NCBI GenBank assembly: GCA_948629335.1
Contig: CAPHZB010000064.1
Coordinates: forward strand, 1-7,739
Reading direction: 5' to 3'
Origin: an uncultured Bacilli bacterium
Lineage (GTDB): Bacteria; Bacillota_I; Bacilli_A; RF39; UBA660
DNA: 7,739 nucleotides
Shown: positions 6,795 to 7,739 of the stretch, in pieces
How positions within the stretch are numbered: position 1 is the stretch's first letter
Layout of the letters: each line of letters begins with the position of its first letter
Notes under the pieces: model-generated
Told to the model about the DNA's origin: nothing
Databases searched by the model: none
Seen by the model: only the letters and a program-made list of their open reading frames with translations
Position numbers and translations under genes: made by a program

Positions 6795-7454
6795 TTAAAA
6801 AATGGTATCGTCTATTTTTTCTTTATTTATCACAAAAATGTAGTTTTTATCTAAATAGGAAGCTATTTTTCTTGGTATTGTTACTGCTTTATCCCAATTT
6901 TTAAGGATATTTGCGTCAAAAGAGGGATCTGTAGTATAAGTCACTACTAAATCTTTTTCCGTAATTTCTATACCAACTTTTTTTATTTTCTGTATTTTAT
7001 TATTGATTGTATCATGGATAGTGGAATGTTCTACCCGGTGATAGGTAACATCAAGTTTATCTGCCAAAACGAGGGCTAATCCTATAAGAGACTGGATATT
7101 TTCTCCCTTAGAATGATCACGAATGGCTCCTCTTAACATTTCCTCTTCCTCTTTTGTAATATCATCTTCAATATAGTTCATAAATATCTGACTACTATAA
7201 AGAGCATGATCTATTTTATCTCCTTTAAAAAGCCCTATATCATGTAAAAGCGCAGCAGTACGCCCAAGTTCAATCATTCTACTTGATGCATGTAATTGTT
7301 TTAGTATGTTTTCTACATAAGAAGACACTCGCTTATAATGACCTAAGCCATGTTCCCAGTCCCATTTTCCATCTGTAATAAAATGCATTGCACCTATTTT
7401 CTCAGCTATTTTTATATATTCTTCATTGCCTAACAGTTTTTCCCATAATAACAT
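6795..7454 (-). CDS. HD-domain metal-dependent phosphohydrolase
   Basis: This 219-residue soluble protein belongs to the HD superfamily, metal-dependent hydrolases that act on phosphoester bonds, often in nucleotides. The motif series is clear: the first histidine in GHYKRV (H39), the paired H71-D72 in LLHDIGL, further histidines H83 and H114 (in IRDHSKG), and the closing aspartate in ADKLD (D132). The HD core covers about residues 30-140. The C-terminal 80 residues are a mixed strand/helix region with no motif I recognise; they contain alternating hydrophobic stretches (EKDLVVTY) and could be a small substrate-binding or dimerisation part. The start ATG 7452-7454 follows AAGGTGAG (7461-7468) at six bases. 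The substrate cannot be deduced from sequence. It is the first gene of the leftward series and is transcribed divergently from the gene at 7633. Confidence 0.9.
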   Translation of the reverse strand: MLLWEKLLGNEEYIKIAEKIGAMHFITDGKWDWEHGLGHYKRVSSYVENILKQLHASSRMIELGRTAALLHDIGLFKGDKIDHALYSSQIFMNYIEDDITKEEEEMLRGAIRDHSKGENIQSLIGLALVLADKLDVTYHRVEHSTIHDTINNKIQKIKKVGIEITEKDLVVTYTTDPSFDANILKNWDKAVTIPRKIASYLDKNYIFVINKEKIDDTIF

Positions 7455-7512
7455 AGTATTCTCACCTTACAATCTATTTCTAATCTATCCACCCTTTTGA
7501 ATCATCTTCCCT

Positions 7513-7521
7513 ATTATAGCA
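7513..7521 (-). promoter_or_regulatory. Extended -10 promoter of the HD phosphohydrolase gene
   Basis: The minus strand reads TGCTATAAT, a perfect TGn-TATAAT extended -10, 58 bases upstream of the ATG at 7454. No recognisable -35 hexamer lies 16-18 bases further up, which is common for extended -10 promoters. It shares the 178-base divergent intergenic region with the plus-strand promoter at 7585-7613. Confidence 0.7.
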
Positions 7522-7584
7522 CATATTTTTAGTTACTACGCAGAAATAGTTATGCCTTTAAATAAGAAAGATAAATGAAATTTA

Positions 7585-7613
7585 TTGAAAAAGAAAACAA
7601 ATCATATTATACT
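7585..7613 (+). promoter_or_regulatory. Near-consensus promoter of the divergent gene
   Basis: TTGAAA (7585-7590) and TATACT (7608-7613) are separated by exactly 17 bases and lie 19 bases upstream of the ATG at 7633, with a Shine-Dalgarno GAGGTG (7621-7626) between. The -35 and -10 boxes each match consensus at five of six positions, so expression is probably constitutive. The 5' leader would be very short, leaving no room for a riboswitch. Confidence 0.75.
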
Positions 7614-7632
7614 TTCTTTAGAGGTGAAATAT

Positions 7633-7739
7633 ATGAAACTTAAAATTTTAGAAAACACATTTTCTATATGCAAGGTAAATGAACCAGGATTAAATCATGA
7701 AAAAAATGAAAAATGGCATTTGAAGCTAGAGAATATCTA
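7633..7739 (+). CDS. Partial gene, N-terminus resembling a small ACT-domain protein
   Basis: Only the first 35 codons are present; the frame is open to the right edge of the window. ATG 7633-7635 follows GAGGTG at six bases and a near-consensus promoter, so this is a real gene start. The opening MKLKILENTFSICKV resembles the first strand of small stand-alone ACT-domain proteins (pattern LKxLxxxFSVCKL), a ligand-binding fold often linked to amino acids. The later visible residues (EKWHLKLENI) do not yet give a diagnostic motif. The family call rests on this short similarity and is tentative; the existence of the gene is much surer. It is the only plus-strand gene seen and diverges from the HD phosphohydrolase. 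Confidence 0.6.
   Translation, partial: MKLKILENTFSICKVNEPGLNHEKNEKWHLKLENI

Noticed and set aside
6774..6806. TACCA / TGGTA inverted repeat around the end of the HD gene
   Set aside because: There are only five paired bases with a long A/T loop that does not pair and no clean T-tract. It overlaps the probable mutS -35 box and is too weak to call a terminator.
7552..7578. Eight-codon frame starting ATG and ending TGA in the divergent intergenic region
   Set aside because: It has no ribosome binding site and lies upstream of the mapped-looking -35 box at 7585, so it would not be in that transcript. It is best explained by chance.
1..7739. Searched for CRISPR arrays, transposase or integrase genes, toxin-antitoxin pairs, tRNA and rRNA genes, and defence modules
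   Set aside because: No regularly spaced repeats, terminal inverted repeats, recombinase motifs, tRNA-like folds or defence-family motifs were seen. The HD gene stands alone without the partner nucleases or cyclases that would mark a defence operon.

Overview
This is a low-GC (about 30% by eye), tightly packed bacterial segment. Seven coding regions lie on the minus strand, and an eighth starts on the plus strand and runs off the right edge. Full-length housekeeping proteins, purine-rich Shine-Dalgarno sites (AGGAGG or GGTG types), sigma-A-like promoters with several extended -10 elements, and T-tract hairpin terminators all fit a Firmicutes/Bacilli-type genome. The short intergenic regions and short MurE are compatible with an uncultured gut-type Bacilli lineage, but the lineage is an inference. 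Tryptophan is encoded by TGG throughout and stops are TAG (five) or TAA (two), so the standard bacterial code applies and not the Mycoplasma code.

Layout on the minus strand, in transcription order from the right: an HD-domain phosphohydrolase (6795-7454) with an extended -10 promoter; mutS (4160-6697) with its own probable promoter; a small multipass membrane protein (3746-4150) whose Shine-Dalgarno overlaps the mutS stop codon; two overlapping unknown ORFs (3052-3612 and 2796-3080) that look like the halves of one frameshifted gene and end in a strong hairpin terminator; then a fresh promoter driving the peptidoglycan-precursor pair murE (1270-2655) and mraY (236-1225), closed by a weaker hairpin near 60-90. 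At the right edge, divergent from the HD gene, a plus-strand gene begins at 7633 behind a near-consensus promoter; its visible N-terminus resembles small ACT-domain proteins.

Functionally, MurE and MraY act consecutively around UDP-MurNAc-peptide assembly: MurE adds the third stem-peptide amino acid, and MraY transfers the finished MurNAc-pentapeptide to undecaprenyl phosphate. They form a self-contained two-gene operon apart from the rest of a division/cell-wall cluster. MutS is the mismatch-recognition ATPase, and no mutL is visible beside it.

The points most worth a second look are the MurE amino-acid-selectivity motif, which matches neither the diaminopimelate nor the lysine form; the split unknown gene, whose first half looks like a zinc-peptidase fold with the metal-binding residues lost; and the membrane protein translationally coupled to mutS. 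I did not find a defence system, mobile element, CRISPR array, tRNA or rRNA.
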